NCBI RefSeq assembly: GCF_030272615.1
Contig: NC_081411.1
Location: forward strand, 42,585,140 to 42,649,139
Direction: 5' to 3'
Length of the DNA stretch: 64,000 nucleotides
From: Cryptomeria japonica
Lineage: Eukaryota; Streptophyta; Pinopsida; Cupressales; Cupressaceae
The notes below the pieces were generated by a model. The model was not told the DNA's origin. It saw only the letters and a list, made by a program, of their open reading frames with translations, and ran no database searches. The position numbers were made by a program, and so were the translations under genes. This document shows, one piece after another, positions 20,893 to 32,655 of the stretch (the first letter of the stretch is position 1; every line of letters starts with the position of its first letter).

Positions 20893-22083
20893 TGTAGTGT
20901 CATAAAATTGCGACCCTAGAAATTTTTGATTGCATTAGGGTCCTCACACATGTGAATTCAAATCCTCTAGCCTAATCAGAGACTGAAGATTGCTCAGCTT
21001 GTGGAAATATCTTCTTCCTTGGCCTCTGCATCACCTGGTCTGCACTCTACCCTAGAGAAAGGGGTAGGATAGGGAAATTGTGCCACTATTCCATTTTGCC
21101 TCTGTCCCTGCCCTATTTTGGGGCACGATCCTTCCTAGGGTTGCATTGTTGGTTGTGCCTCGGGTGGGAAACTCCCTTGATGTCGGCTCGTGCTGAAATT
21201 TAGATCCGCTAACATGTATTTAAGGGGGAATTTAATCTCTCATTTGCATAAGTGGGATAGGTTGAAGTTGGATATGTTCAAGCTACACAAGAAATCAATA
21301 ATTCAAGCATTCTCTTCCAGCATTGATCATTCTCAAGTCTCCCTTCAAGGCTAGGTGTTGCATTCAAATCAAGGATTCAACCATGAAAGAGGAGATTGAT
21401 TCCAACATACAATTCCACACAAGCATTTCTATTAGTATTGCTACCACGACCTCCCTTGAGGTGATTTACAATTCAGTCTTTCATTTACATCTACTTGCAA
21501 GTACTTTCTTTCATTACTTGGTTAATTTCAAAACTGGGGTTTGACCTAAAGGTAAACCCCCAATCCCAACCCATCTTCCTCTCTTTTCTGTGTGTAGGTT
21601 GTAGATGCACAACTATAATTTTGGATTCGGGTTTCATTTGCAGAGGCTGAAAACCCTTTTCGTTTCACGGATTTTTCGGAGGACCATGTACATTCCCACC
21701 ATGGTCCAAATAACTTTTTCTCAAATTCGTAGGATGACTTTGTCTCGACATTTTACTACCAGATCCAGGTGCACAACTTCATCCCATATTCGGATATCAA
21801 GTTATAATCAATTCTTTGTCACTTTTGCACTATATAATTCAATCAATTTCCTTTCCATTTCAAACAAGGAAGAGGGGATCAACTTATCATTCCCAATTCA
21901 TTCAAAATTCAATCTACCATCTTCATGGGGAGACATTTAATCTAGTGAATTATCCTCTCCTCTTTCTAATGTAACATGGTGTAAAGTGCTTGTATGGTAA
22001 TGAATAGTGAAACTCTCATCTCTCTTTGAGGGAAAGGGTAGTTTCCTTCTTGATCTATCATTCACCATTTTCTCACCATTACA
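20893..22083 (+). repeat. GY2 5' LTR
   Basis: 1191 bp from TGTAGTGTCATAAA to CATTACA (TGTA...TACA ends). It shares its first 14 bases with the GY1 LTR but diverges afterward. It includes a TATTTAAG box at 21217 and the conserved GGACCATG...CCATGGTCC stem at 21681. Open frames at 21323-21940 appear incidental. Confidence 0.8.
21217..21224 (+). promoter_or_regulatory. TATA-like box in GY2 LTR
   Basis: TATTTAAG about 325 bp into the LTR; weak match to a TATA box. Confidence 0.35.
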
Positions 22084-22086
22084 TTT

Positions 22087-22102
22087 TGGTGAACCCGACA
22101 TC
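22087..22102 (+). other. GY2 primer binding site (putative)
   Basis: TGGTGAACCCGACATC, four bases after the LTR end. Position and TGG start fit a tRNA primer site; I do not assign the tRNA. Confidence 0.6.
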
Positions 22103-23270
22103 TTGCATGCTTTCCTTTGAAAAAAATTGTATATTTATCATTTACAAGTTTTAACTTTCTGCAAACTTAGTGGTTAAATCATTAAAAACCCTAGTTTTTA
22201 AATTTAAAATTGAACTTGTGATTTGTGAAAATTGCTTTTGGTTATCTTAGATCTAAAAATTGTTTTGATTGTCAAATTCAATTTCCTCATTGTCTTGTTC
22301 AATTTGCAATTAAAATTTACAAAAATTAAGAGGTTACTTGTTAAAACCCTAATTTTAAAAAATCATATTGAACTTGTACAAAAATTGGATTTCCATTTAT
22401 TTTTCAGATTTCATATTGTTCTCAGATTTGTCTTCAATCCTACAATTCAAATTTTCAATTTCCACCCTTTTTCCCAAAATTCAAATTTCAAAATTAAGTG
22501 GTTAGGTCATCAAACCCTAATTTTTAAAATTAATTGGATTTTGTGTGAATTTCAAATCAACTTCATTTACATTTAGATTTCTAAACATTTTCCAAAGTGT
22601 CCCTATACATTAGATTTGACCCTTTTCAAAATTGCAATTCAATTCCTCTTTTTTTTTCAAAACCCTAATAGGGTCCTATTTTCACATTTGCTCCATTTCA
22701 CTCATCTAGAGATCATAAAATTTGCCAATTTTTTGGGGTTATCTTTAAAATCATCGTAATATCCATCCTTAAAAATTTTGGAAAAAGTTGGTTAGACCAT
22801 GTGAGTTCCCGCCACGGTCGTCGACTTTTTTCTCAAAATTTTGGGAGACTGTTATGACTATATTTACTAGTTTAAATTCAAAAGATTGGCTGATTTTATC
22901 AATATTTAATCTCTCTAGAAGCGGAAATACCTTCAAAATTCAACATTTCAAATTTCAAGATTTTTTTAAAAATTAAGAGGTTAATTACAGTCTTCCCTGA
23001 TTTTAAAAATTTTGATTTTGAAATTAAGTGGTATTCCCTTGGCCCTAATTTTAAAATTCCAATTTCCTTTCATTTTTGGAAATTGTTTCATCCTCTTCCT
23101 CTAACAAAGTTCAAATTGTGTAATCATTATTTCCTTCCATTTTGCATTACTCAATTTTGTAAGCTTTGTTCCAAAATTCAAAATTCAAATTTTCCCTCTA
23201 GTGCATGAGTTTACCACTATTAGTCCTACCTATCCTATCCCCAATAGATGAAGCATTAGAATTAAGGCTT
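22103..23270 (+). repeat. GY2 leader with degenerate internal repeats
   Basis: AT-rich untranslated leader. A word of the form AATTAAGWGGTTA...AAACCCTAATTTTTAAAA recurs about five times (near 22165, 22325, 22490, 22970 and 23020), giving a loose ~150 bp repeat. One copy of the GACCATG...CCACGGTC stem lies at 22794-22843. No credible gene. Confidence 0.55.
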
Positions 23271-23279
23271 CCCAAGGTT

Positions 23280-25240
23280 TAAATACCGAGGAGATGGAGC
23301 CTAATTTGGGTGACTTTTTTAATGAGAATTGTGCTAATTCTTCCCATCCTAATCATGTGCCTATTCACCCATTAATGAATCCCATGATGAAGAAGGAGCT
23401 TTAACTAGGGTTTCTTTAGATCAACTTTCTACATTGGACAATCAATTTGATATCTTTCAATAGTGGATGTTCTAAGAATACCCTAATAGTGAAGCTCTTC
23501 CATTAATTGAAGGTCTTAAGTGCATGCTTCAAAGTGATAAGAATAGAATTGATATATTGCGTAGCATTGCACATATTGTTGATTCTAATGTCATGCTTAT
23601 CAAGAGTTGTGCTGAAACCTTAGGTTATTCACAACCTCCAACACAAGTCAATCCTTCAATTCCTTTGACTATTGCTATGACTAGTATTCCTACTTTCACA
23701 TGCAACAACATGGCTACTTCAGCTCAAAATATCATCCCTACAATAATTGGTCATGGGGGAAATCCCTCTTCTTCATTTAATCCTCCATCTTTACCTATGT
23801 CTTCCATGAGTGGTCCTACTATTCCTCAATGAATCAGTGTGACACAATGGGGCAATTCCTTCAACAACTTTATTCCTCCTTTAAGTGTCCCTTTTCCTAC
23901 CCAATCATTACCAATTCCTACTTATCATAATGTCCCACCACCTTATTCTCATTCCATGTGTTCTTTCAATAACATCACACCAACTTCTCAATCACCTATG
24001 TCTAACATCAATTCTTCTATCGAAATGACAATGAACAATCTTACTTAAACCGTGTCTTTCTTACAACAACAAATTGCTTCCATTAGTCAATCCAAGTTTA
24101 GTGTGCCCACCTTCGATGTTGTGAGCCCACTTTCTCTTGATATTGTTAAAGTCGTGCCACCTAAACATGTTGATATCCCTCAATTGGAAAATGGAAAAGC
24201 TGATCCTCTTACGCATGTTAAAATATTTCAAACCTTGTGTACTGATTTTGCTTATGATCAATGATTATTTGAAAAATTGTTTACAAGAACACTAAGAGAT
24301 AATGCCTTACAATGGTATTGCTCTCTGCCTTCTTATTCTATCACTTCCTTTCAACAACTAGAAAATGCTTTAATCGAACAATTTCAGAACAACATTGGTC
24401 CTAAAATCACTTGATTGATTCAATGCATTGTAAATAAGGCGTTAAAGAAAAAGTGACTGATTTCATTGGTAGATATAAGCATTTCTATCTTCAAATTTAT
24501 TTTCATGTACCTGATAATGATATTCAAAGAATTTTCATTTCTAATTTGCAAAAAGATATTAGGGAAAAGATTCTTTTGTTTGAGTTTACTTCCTTTCCAT
24601 AGTTGTGCACAACACTCCACAATTATCAATTGGTTGTGAGTTAAATGGAGCAATCCACTCCTATGGCTCTGAGTGATAAGGGGGAGAGTGTCCAACAACC
24701 ATTTGCAAAGTTCAAACCAACAAAAATCTTCATCAAGTTCAATGATCCAATCAACAACAACCATGTGAATGCTACAACAGGTGTGCCTTCTATTTCTAAA
24801 TTTTTCCAAAGAGAAAGACAACTTACTCCTTTCAAGGAATCTTTACATAGTATTATGTATCAGTTATTGCACATAAATGTTATCAAACTAACTCCTAAAA
24901 AACAAATTGATCCTTTCAAACTTTTATCTCCTTATTTTGATAACAATTCATTTTGCCAATTTCATCATCAACCTGGTCATGATACTGAGAAATGTTTTGC
25001 ATTGAAGAATAAGATTCAAGACTTGATTGATAATAATACTATATCTGTGGTAGGTGTGAATGATAAAGGGAATAAATTAGTTTCTCTTCCTAATCATAAT
25101 CTTAATATTTTCACTGATCCCTTGCCATCTCATACCTCTAACGTTATTGAGATTGTGCCTAATTCTCTCTCTTCTAAAGAATTCACCTCTGTGGCTCCAA
25201 ACTTGGTTAATATGGTAGAAACACAAGATTTTCTTTAGGA
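23280..25240 (+). pseudogene. GY2 Gag
   Basis: Reading frame with frequent stops and some shifts. The N-terminal part (23520-24050) is Pro/Ser/Thr/Asn-rich. The retrotransposon Gag core is at about 24150-24420 (KADPLTHVKIFQTLC, then LQWYCSLPSYSITSFQQLENALIEQF), followed in another frame by FHVPDNDIQRIFISNLQKDIREKI. The C-terminal finger is CQFHHQPGHDTEKC at about 24955-24996, followed by FALKNKIQDLIDN. This CxxHxxxGHxxxxC form, with His in place of the second Cys, is also in GY-H (62993). Stops occur at about 23830, 24046, 24262, 24412 and 24640. Likely structural particle protein. Confidence 0.85.
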
Positions 25241-26171
25241 TCCCTATATTACATTTGACCCTAGCGAGAGCATTAGAGCACTCGATGGCCCTTTATACAT
25301 AGTTGCAAAGGTTAAGGATATCCCTTGCCGTGGTGCCCTGATTGATCCCTCTTGCATGGTTAATGTCATAACTGAAGGGTATCTTTTCACTTTACGATTG
25401 CATAAGCCAGTCTATAATGTTTCTAATGTTGTTGTGAAGTTATTTGATGGCTTTTCTTGTCCTACCATTGGCTCTATCACCCTTCCTGCTGAAGTTCATA
25501 CTAAATCCATGGATGTTGACTTTGTTATCATACCTTCTTCTGAGAAATTTCATGTGAACTTGGGATATCCTTGGCTATCTTCCATGAAGGATATTTCTTC
25601 TCCAATCTATAAGTGTCTCAAATTTCTTCATAATGGAGAAATCGTAACTGTGAACCATAGCTTATTTCCTCCATCCGAAAAAAGCCCTGGTGTTCCCATT
25701 GATCTCTTTTGGTCTAAACAATTTCAATCTCTTCCATCAAGAAGCAACACTCTTTTTCAATCTTATAAAAAATGGAAGAATAATATGATATTATCCTTAA
25801 GTCAACCTATATCTCTAACACTTGACATTCCTATTATTCTTCAAGATGAGGTTCTTCCCCTATCGGATAGAACTAATCTTCCTCCTAAAGAAGATTATCC
25901 ACCTACCCCTATGGATGTGACTTTACCTTCTCTTAAGGAGAACAACAATATTCCTCCTAAGGTTAGACCTATACCTCCTCCTCATGATGGACCTGGTCTC
26001 CTTCCTACACCTAATATTCCTCCATTCTATGTCGCAGTTCCACCTCCTTCCTCTTATCGAGAGAAGAGACCTGCTTCTCCTATTGTTCAACCAAAAAGAC
26101 CTCAACCTAAACCTTCAACTATCAAGGAGAGAAATATTCCTATTTGTTCAAATGTTCCTCCTCCTTCTTAG
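25241..26171 (+). pseudogene. GY2 protease-like domain and Pro-rich tail
   Basis: DPSESIRALDGPLYIVAKV is followed by CRGALIDPSCMVNVI at the active-site position (IDPS instead of DSG/DTG, so probably inactive). A beta-rich stretch then ends in FHVNLGYPWLSSMKDISSPIYKCLKF, the equivalent of the LGRPWLH block after plant Gypsy proteases. The remainder (25700-26171) is strongly Pro-rich with a basic patch REKRPASPIVQPKRPQPKP and ends at TAG near 26169. In an intact autonomous element RT would follow; here none is detectable. Confidence 0.75.
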
Positions 26172-26648
26172 ATTTCCACTAAGACTCGACAGAATCATTG
26201 TGTGAGAGAATGCTAACAAAGACACCATGTTCAAGCTCGTGAAGCTATCCCTCAAAATACTCAATCTCCTCATACTTTGACAATTGACATGATTCTCTTT
26301 TCTCCTAAGCAAGGTGTTCAACTAACATCTCCAAATCATAAGTTGCATAAAACATGTGATGGTTTTACTCCTATTTGTGTTCTTGCTCCTCTTTCTCTAA
26401 AATTTGATGAAGAAATGGGTGAAAATGTTATTCAAAATGGCAATACAGCTCTTAATGCTTCTAACAATGAGTATGAGTATGTTGATGTGGACAAGCATTT
26501 ATCAACTGAGTTTTCACAAACCCTAATCCTAGCTTCTAGAATCAAACAAAGTGACTTACAACATGAGCATAGTCATTGTTTGGATCTTGTGATAGCTCCA
26601 TCTTCTATTCTCGATATCGCTCCTTTAGCGTGTTGCTCGTCTTCCTGA
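26172..26648 (+). pseudogene. GY2 post-protease C-terminal region
   Basis: After two stops the frame continues from 26277 to 26648 (123 codons) with no recognised domain. It may be the C-terminal end of the GY2 polyprotein. Confidence 0.5.
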
Positions 26649-27126
26649 AATAGTTATCATCAAGATCAGGAGGTGGATGTCGTGTTAGACTAGCAATATT
26701 AGCACTGTAGATCTTTCCCTCTCCTTTCTTTCTCTTTTGTGACCATTCTTCTATATGTAAACTTGTTCTTCTTTTGCTCCCTTAATGTCTACTTGGGGAC
26801 GATGCAAAGCATTGAGATCTTTTCTTGAAACCTTTCATGTTGACTCAAAAGACATCCTCTCTTCCCCTTCCTCTAAGGTAGTTTCCTTCTTTGGGGAATA
26901 AATATTATTATATTCATATACATACATGAGTTATCATACAACATACTGACCCTGAGGAAAGCAACACTACCTCGTGTTTTGTGTTCATTATTCTTGGGTT
27001 TATACCTCGATTGGGGGCTAAATCCTTGCAATAATGTAATCCCTTCCTTCTCTATCTCTTGGGTGTATTCTACCTTAAAGCAATCGCTCCCGATAAGGCA
27101 TGTATGATCAATTTAGTGTGGGGGCA
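26649..27126 (+). other. GY2 3' untranslated region with polypurine tract
   Basis: No credible ORF. It contains CTTGGGGACGATG, TTGGGGGCTAAATCC and finally TTAGTGTGGGGGCA (27113-27126), the counterpart of the GY1 polypurine tract AAAGTGGGGGCAAAA. COP-C starts at the next base. Confidence 0.65.
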
Positions 27127-28827
27127 TGTTGGATACAATGGATCACTGAGAGGGGGGTCAATCAGTGATTTAAACAATTTTCACTTAATCAGAGCTATAC
27201 CGGTTCAATATGAAATAAACAAAATGCAGATCAGTTACCAAAACAATGCAAACAAGGTGTGTAGGAGAAATAATTAAAGGGTTAATACTTTGCATACATT
27301 AATATGCAACACATAACACCAGATGTACAAGGAAAACCCAATGTGGGAAAAAACCTCGATGATAATAGCTGTTGGAGATCTTCTGCTCCAATCCAACCTC
27401 ACAATGAAAAGATTTAATTACAAATTTTAGGGCCCCAACCCCTGATTTATGAGCACCAAATCAAAGGAGCACCAACCCCTACACAATTTATAGGCTACAA
27501 CCTAAAGGAGATACAACCCCTGCACTAAGCACCTACTCAGTGAAAATAATATAAAAACTTAGTTATACAAATGAGATCCTTGCTGCAAATTAAGTTTTGC
27601 AGCCTTCAAAGTTTTGCACTATCAATTTCTAACTTACCGGTTTGTATCAGCTCAATACACACTGCAACTCAACCTTTTTGCTGATTCTAACTTTGCTTAA
27701 TCTTCTCTCCCTTTATTATGCTAAAATCCAATCACACTTGATTACTCTCTATTAGATGTTGCTTCCTTCAAATTTTCACCTCTGCATCCTATGCTAACTC
27801 TATCGATTTGTTCCTTATACCAATTTACTCTGCTTCTCCTTATTGGTACAGTCTTCACTCATAAACACTTCAAGTGTTTATCTCTTTGGTTCTTAGACAA
27901 CAATTTCACACTTAACTTCACTCTACAACACCAACACTATCGGTCTTGGGTCGCCATATTTAAACTGAAGCTTTCCCGCCAAAAACCAATTCAAATAGAG
28001 GGTGGTTAGGTTTTTCTTCTACCGACCAAATCTACATCCAATCTAATTTGATTCGCCTTGGATCACACACCTGCATTGGAGGAATAAGCCATCATGCATT
28101 TTCTGTCTATCCAAAGCATGTTTGCCAAAAACAACAATCTCGACCATGATTTCCGGCCTTGAAATCTATCGACTCATTTATGATCTAGTTGTTTCCTTCT
28201 CGAGGTCCTTTTGTAATCTGATTTCCTTTCTTTGATCCACATGCCAGCAACTCCCTGATCTCTCTTTTTCGTTCATTCTTCCTTGAGCTGCATCAATCTA
28301 TTATCGACTCATGATTTGTGGTTGTTTCATTAATGTCTACTAACTGCTTCAAAAACTATGTCGATGGAAACTTCATCGACCTTTGCATGCTTTCCACCTC
28401 AGCTCTACATGGCATCACATCGGCAAACACTCAGCTCACCGACACAAAGTTGGTTTAAACTTTGAACATTCAATAAATTCATACTGGCACAAGCCCTTAT
28501 AGGTGACACCTTCTCCTTCTGCACATCTTCACCTCTGGTGGTTTGTGATCTCTTTGTCACTCTACCTCTTTATCACAAACATTATCACAAGCAAAATAAC
28601 CAACCTTTCTACTGGCTACAACCTGGCATGTCGACACACAACTTCATATCACCTCTTACCAGTGATGTTACTATCAGTCTCAATACCTACTTGTCTTCCA
28701 CCATACCAGTTTATAAGCCTTCATGTTAATCTTCTTTATGTTGGTTCAATCTTCTTCATACTGGGTGGCATACCTCTACCGATAGCCTGCAATACCAATT
28801 GACATAAATGACAACTCAATGGCAACA
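27127..28827 (-). repeat. COP-C 3' LTR
   Basis: 1701 bp bounded by TGTTG...CAACA. The first ~1 kb aligns with 57080-58131. It contains ACCAACCCCTACACAATTTATAGG (minus-strand TATAAATT near 27490). Short frames inside (27791-28009, 28503-28802) are not conserved in any informative way and are dismissed. Confidence 0.92.
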
Positions 28828-28970
28828 ATCTCCCCCTTTGGCATTGATATCAAGATCGTTTATTCTGGTTTCTCTCCCCCTTTGACAATAATGGCAAATG
28901 GAACCTTAGTCTGACACCAATAATCTCTCCCTTAACTACACCCGGTTAGGACACAATCTCCCCCTGTTTC
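28828..28970 (-). repeat. Polypurine-tract cluster of COP-C
   Basis: Plus-strand TCTCCCCCTTTGGCATTGAT abuts the LTR; three further TCTCCCCCT, CTCCCCCTTTGA and TCTCCCCCTG tracts follow by 28970. The arrangement mirrors the cluster in COP-A. Confidence 0.75.
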
Positions 28971-29091
28971 CATGCTTCATGATTCAAGAGTCATAAGATA
29001 GTAACAATGGTTGACTCCCCCTAAATCATACATCCTCCTATGCACTAAAGTGCTACTAGATGGTGGGACAACTCCCATCTTTTGTCTCAAG
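28971..29091 (-). pseudogene. COP-C pol C-terminal tail, separated by GY-D
   Basis: The last residues of RNase H/pol continue here on the minus strand after GY-D is removed. The target copy TCAAG (29087-29091) matches 45655-45659. Stop codons close the frame shortly after. Confidence 0.7.
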
Positions 29092-31460
29092 TGTTGTTCT
29101 CCATTTTGAAAACTTCATTTTCTTCTCTTTAAAAGTGAAAGCTACTACCTCTATGCTGCAATGGAAGAGAACAAAAAAAGGTTTGAATTAAAGACAACAA
29201 TATGAGGTTCCAAATGAGGAAACCTCCTACACTTTAATCCTTTAAAAGATTGGCCAGGTGAACCCTTTTAAGACTATTTTCTTACAAAAATAGAAAAAGG
29301 TTTACAAAAAACCAATGTATATTCCTGTAAACTCTCCTTTCTCATTTGTACAACTAAAACATAAATGGAAAGTTGATTTTGTCTTTTGAAAAGCATCACA
29401 AAATGCACCCAAAAACCCAATAGGTAAACCAGTGCCATAGTTGGGCAATAGAGTCATCTACAATAGACTACAACTTGACAAGAGAAACTAGTACACAAAT
29501 CACAAATTACTGATCTATCAACTCTAAATATGCCTGACATATACAGAGTCCTAATTTGCACCAAACTTCATCATCAAATCTACACCTAAAGTACTGATAT
29601 CAATGACTTTGTTTAAAGTATATTTATATTTTCCTCCTTGGGAAAAAGACTAAAAACAACTTCATTAGATGCCTAGCAAATCATTCAAATAAGCGATCCT
29701 TAATTACTTAAAGGGAATGAACAACAGTACAATGACACAAAGACAATACAAATCTGAATTTAAATTCTATGGACTATATATTTCATTCCTCTGTCAAAAG
29801 GTTACAAGTAATTCATATTTGACTCAGAAATTGCTAAGAAAAAGGCATGCATTGATTTTGCTGGAGTTTAGCTACAAAATTTGTGTCCCCTCTTCTAGAT
29901 AGCCTTGGTATCCTTTTATAGAAATCAAGATGCAACAAGCTTTAGACTACCTAGAAGAAAACCCTTACCCTAACTATCATTTACTCTAAAAGTTACATTA
30001 TTGTGCCGTTGTAGTTGAGGGAGAAACCTAACATTCTTTCTAGGATGCATGGTTCATTAATTCACTGGTCATTCAGTTGGAAAGTGGCTGAAAGGGTGGG
30101 CTCCTATCTCCCAAAATCAGTTGCAACAACCGGTAGCCAGATAATGCCAGTGTATCGTGTTGTGCTAGAGCATTGATGGGTTCTACCTAAGAAAACACAT
30201 AGCCATGCACCATTACATTCTCTGCACATCTCCTTGAATATCTCTCAGCAACTTTTCACTTTGAAACAATATCTGATGGGATTCGCACATCTCTGCCATT
30301 AATTCTTTTGAATATTTTAAACTTTTGGCACCAACGGACCAGGAAGGCCTTCTTTCTGAGCACCTTTCCTTTAGTCGCCATGTCACGATGTTTAAAGTTC
30401 AGATGTACTTCCATTGCGGTATAGCGACAACCTTCTGATCATGGAAAATTAGCACGCCCTTTAACATTCCTGAGTAACTCACTCCAAATAGGCCCCACCA
30501 CTTGGTCCCTTAACCGCTACCACTAGTAGTCCACCATAACTGCTCACCTTAACCACTGGCATTAACCACTATCTGGTCCCACTGCTAGTGGTCTGTAGCC
30601 ATGTCGCAAGGAATAACCATCGCACACCTTTGTGCCGCGGTATAGAGACAACCATCGATCTGCCTCACACCTGCCCGGTCATTAACTATTCTAACCTTCA
30701 AAGTGGACCCCTTCTCTATTTCACTCATCTGCAGACCCCTACCATGTGTCACCTCTAGATTGCCTTTGGATCCACCTACTCGCCACTTGGACCTGCCATT
30801 GGACTTGGCTCTACCTTGGATCTTCTTCCATGCTTTGCCACATGGCACATCCTTATTCGCTCTGGGGTCCTTGTCTTGCCACCTCAACACGACATGGACT
30901 CACCTCTGGAATGAAGCTCTTCCTTGTCTTTTCTTTGTCACTGATCTACGATGGATATTCATCGTGCATCTTTGAATAGCGGATCAACGACCACCGTCGA
31001 TCTCCCTTAGACTTGCCTATTCTTTATTTCCTCTGAACTGCTCTTTCTACGGGTCCCACCATTTTGTCGCTAAGACGCGTCACTTAGCCATCCAACATCT
31101 TTCCATCACAATATAGCGACCATCATTGAATCTTTCGCATCACCATCCAATCTTCCTTGATCTGCCCTACCATTAACCTTGGCTGATCTGCTCCCTTCTG
31201 TTGCGTGTCACCACTTGGCACCCCTTGATTCGTTCTGAGATCTACCTAGGCACCACCTATCTGTCAGGCTTGCCATGTGTTAGACTATGGTTTTCCACAT
31301 GATTCACCTAAGCATAGCCTCATCTACCACCTAAGCACCACCGGATCCACCACTTCCTTTGGTTTGTTCGACATCAGTCTTTCGGCAAAACTACCTCCTT
31401 TGATGAACTATTTTCATGTCTCATCGAAACTTGAGTTTCATCGATACCTCTTGTTTCGAT

Positions 31461-32655
31461 GGAACTGTTACTAATCAAATTGTCATTAGTTTCATATCCA
31501 AAGTCATACTATATTCTAGTCAGTACACACAGAGAAGTCGGTATGAACAGTCTAGTCAGTTACTGAAGAAAGCAGTCACAGAACACAGTATTCTTCGAGT
31601 TGTTTACCGAATAAAGTTTCATGGCTACCGAGTGGTAAAGTTAACTCACTGAGTTGACATTCACTGAGTGAAACATTTTACCAGATACATTGAACCTGGA
31701 CATGCACATGAAAACGTGTTACAAGATCGAGGCACATCTAACCATTTTTGCACTGGAAATTGCACTATGAGATTATGTATGATTACAAGGCCAATCTAAC
31801 CTATGACATATTTTGTTTAGTTATTCAAAGAATCTTTTTGTAAGATCGAAGCAATGAATCAGATCACCGCTGTAAGAGATCTATATATATAGTATGATTC
31901 TAGGGTTAGAAATATGAAAAGACACATGATATGATATGAGATGATATGATGTGATATGAGATGCAATGAGATAGCAGTGTGTATGCATGAAGGAAGACTA
32001 TTACAAAGACACAGAGAGGTCACCGAGAAGGTTATCAGTGAATAGTCGAAGAACAGAGTAAACAGAAGGGTTTACCGAGTTTCATTATGGGTTACCGAGG
32101 TATGCTATAAGCTAGGTAATCTTATTCTGAGCACATAGAATCTGCTTTAGCATTTCAGATGTAAAGTTGCAGATATTTGTAATGATTATATTGTAATATT
32201 TTGAAGTTGTAAGAGAAACCTTTAACAGGGTAAAAGACTCTAACCAAGTCTATAAATTGTAAATCCTTTAACCAGGTGCTACACTTATATAGTGTTGTAA
32301 AAATCCTTTAGTAAGGTAGATCTAACTGATCTTAATACTCCTAACAGGGTAAGCTATCAGAAATAGCTAAATGTAGCTCTAACCTAGCATTCTTTATTAT
32401 TGCAGTAGTGAAGTTGTGGGTGCCATCCCCACCGCAGTTTTTCTCTCTAACCAAGAGTTTCTACGTGACCAAAATATATGTGTTATGGAGTGAATCATGT
32501 ATGATTGTTATCTATTGATTATATTTTTATTTTATGTTACTGCACTATTCTGTTTATGCATAACAGTAAGGTTATTATCAAGGAAAAGTTTTGGAGAACT
32601 GATTCACCCCTGCCCTCTCAGTACATTAGCTTTCTATATTGGGCCTAATAGGAAC
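31461..32655 (+). mobile_element. Solo LTR inside GY-D 3' LTR, TSD GGAAC
   Basis: Core 31466-32650 (1185 bp) starts TGTTACTAATC and ends GGGCCTAATA, flanked by GGAAC on both sides. The partner LTR has the empty site (GGAACTGATGCC near 44718). It contains TATATATATAG at 31882-31892, a GATATGAT-type microsatellite at about 31918-31972, and the 3' block GATTCACCCC...CCCTCTCAG shared with COP-A, COP-B and the solo LTR at 35514. The end TAATA instead of TAACA is presumably a mutation. Confidence 0.9.
31882..31892 (+). promoter_or_regulatory. TATA box in solo LTR
   Basis: TATATATATAG about 415 bp after the LTR start. Confidence 0.55.

Larger units (their letters stand above)
20893..27126 (+). mobile_element. 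GY2: plus-strand gag-protease-only Gypsy-like element
   Basis: The LTR at 20893-22083 starts TGTAGTGTCATAAA and ends CACCATTACA, and is followed by a primer-site-like TGGTGAACCCGACATC. The interior has a 1.1 kb leader, Gag, a CxxHxxxGHxxxxC finger, a protease-like domain and a Pro-rich tail, then a polypurine tract ending GTGGGGGCA at 27126. No RT, RNase H or integrase lies between protease and polypurine tract, so it resembles TR-GAG-type non-autonomous elements. The expected 3' LTR is not there: COP-C begins exactly at 27127 and would have pushed it beyond the window. Confidence 0.8.

Noticed and set aside
24420-24835. Minus-strand frames in the Gag region of GY2
   Set aside because: Antisense shadows of the plus-strand Gag frame.
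25923-26105. Arg-rich minus-strand frame
   Set aside because: Antisense of the Pro/Ser-rich GY2 tail.
30585-30890. 101-codon minus-strand frame also found in part at 43917-44147
   Set aside because: It lies in the GY-D LTRs; conservation between the two LTRs is expected from their common origin and does not show coding.
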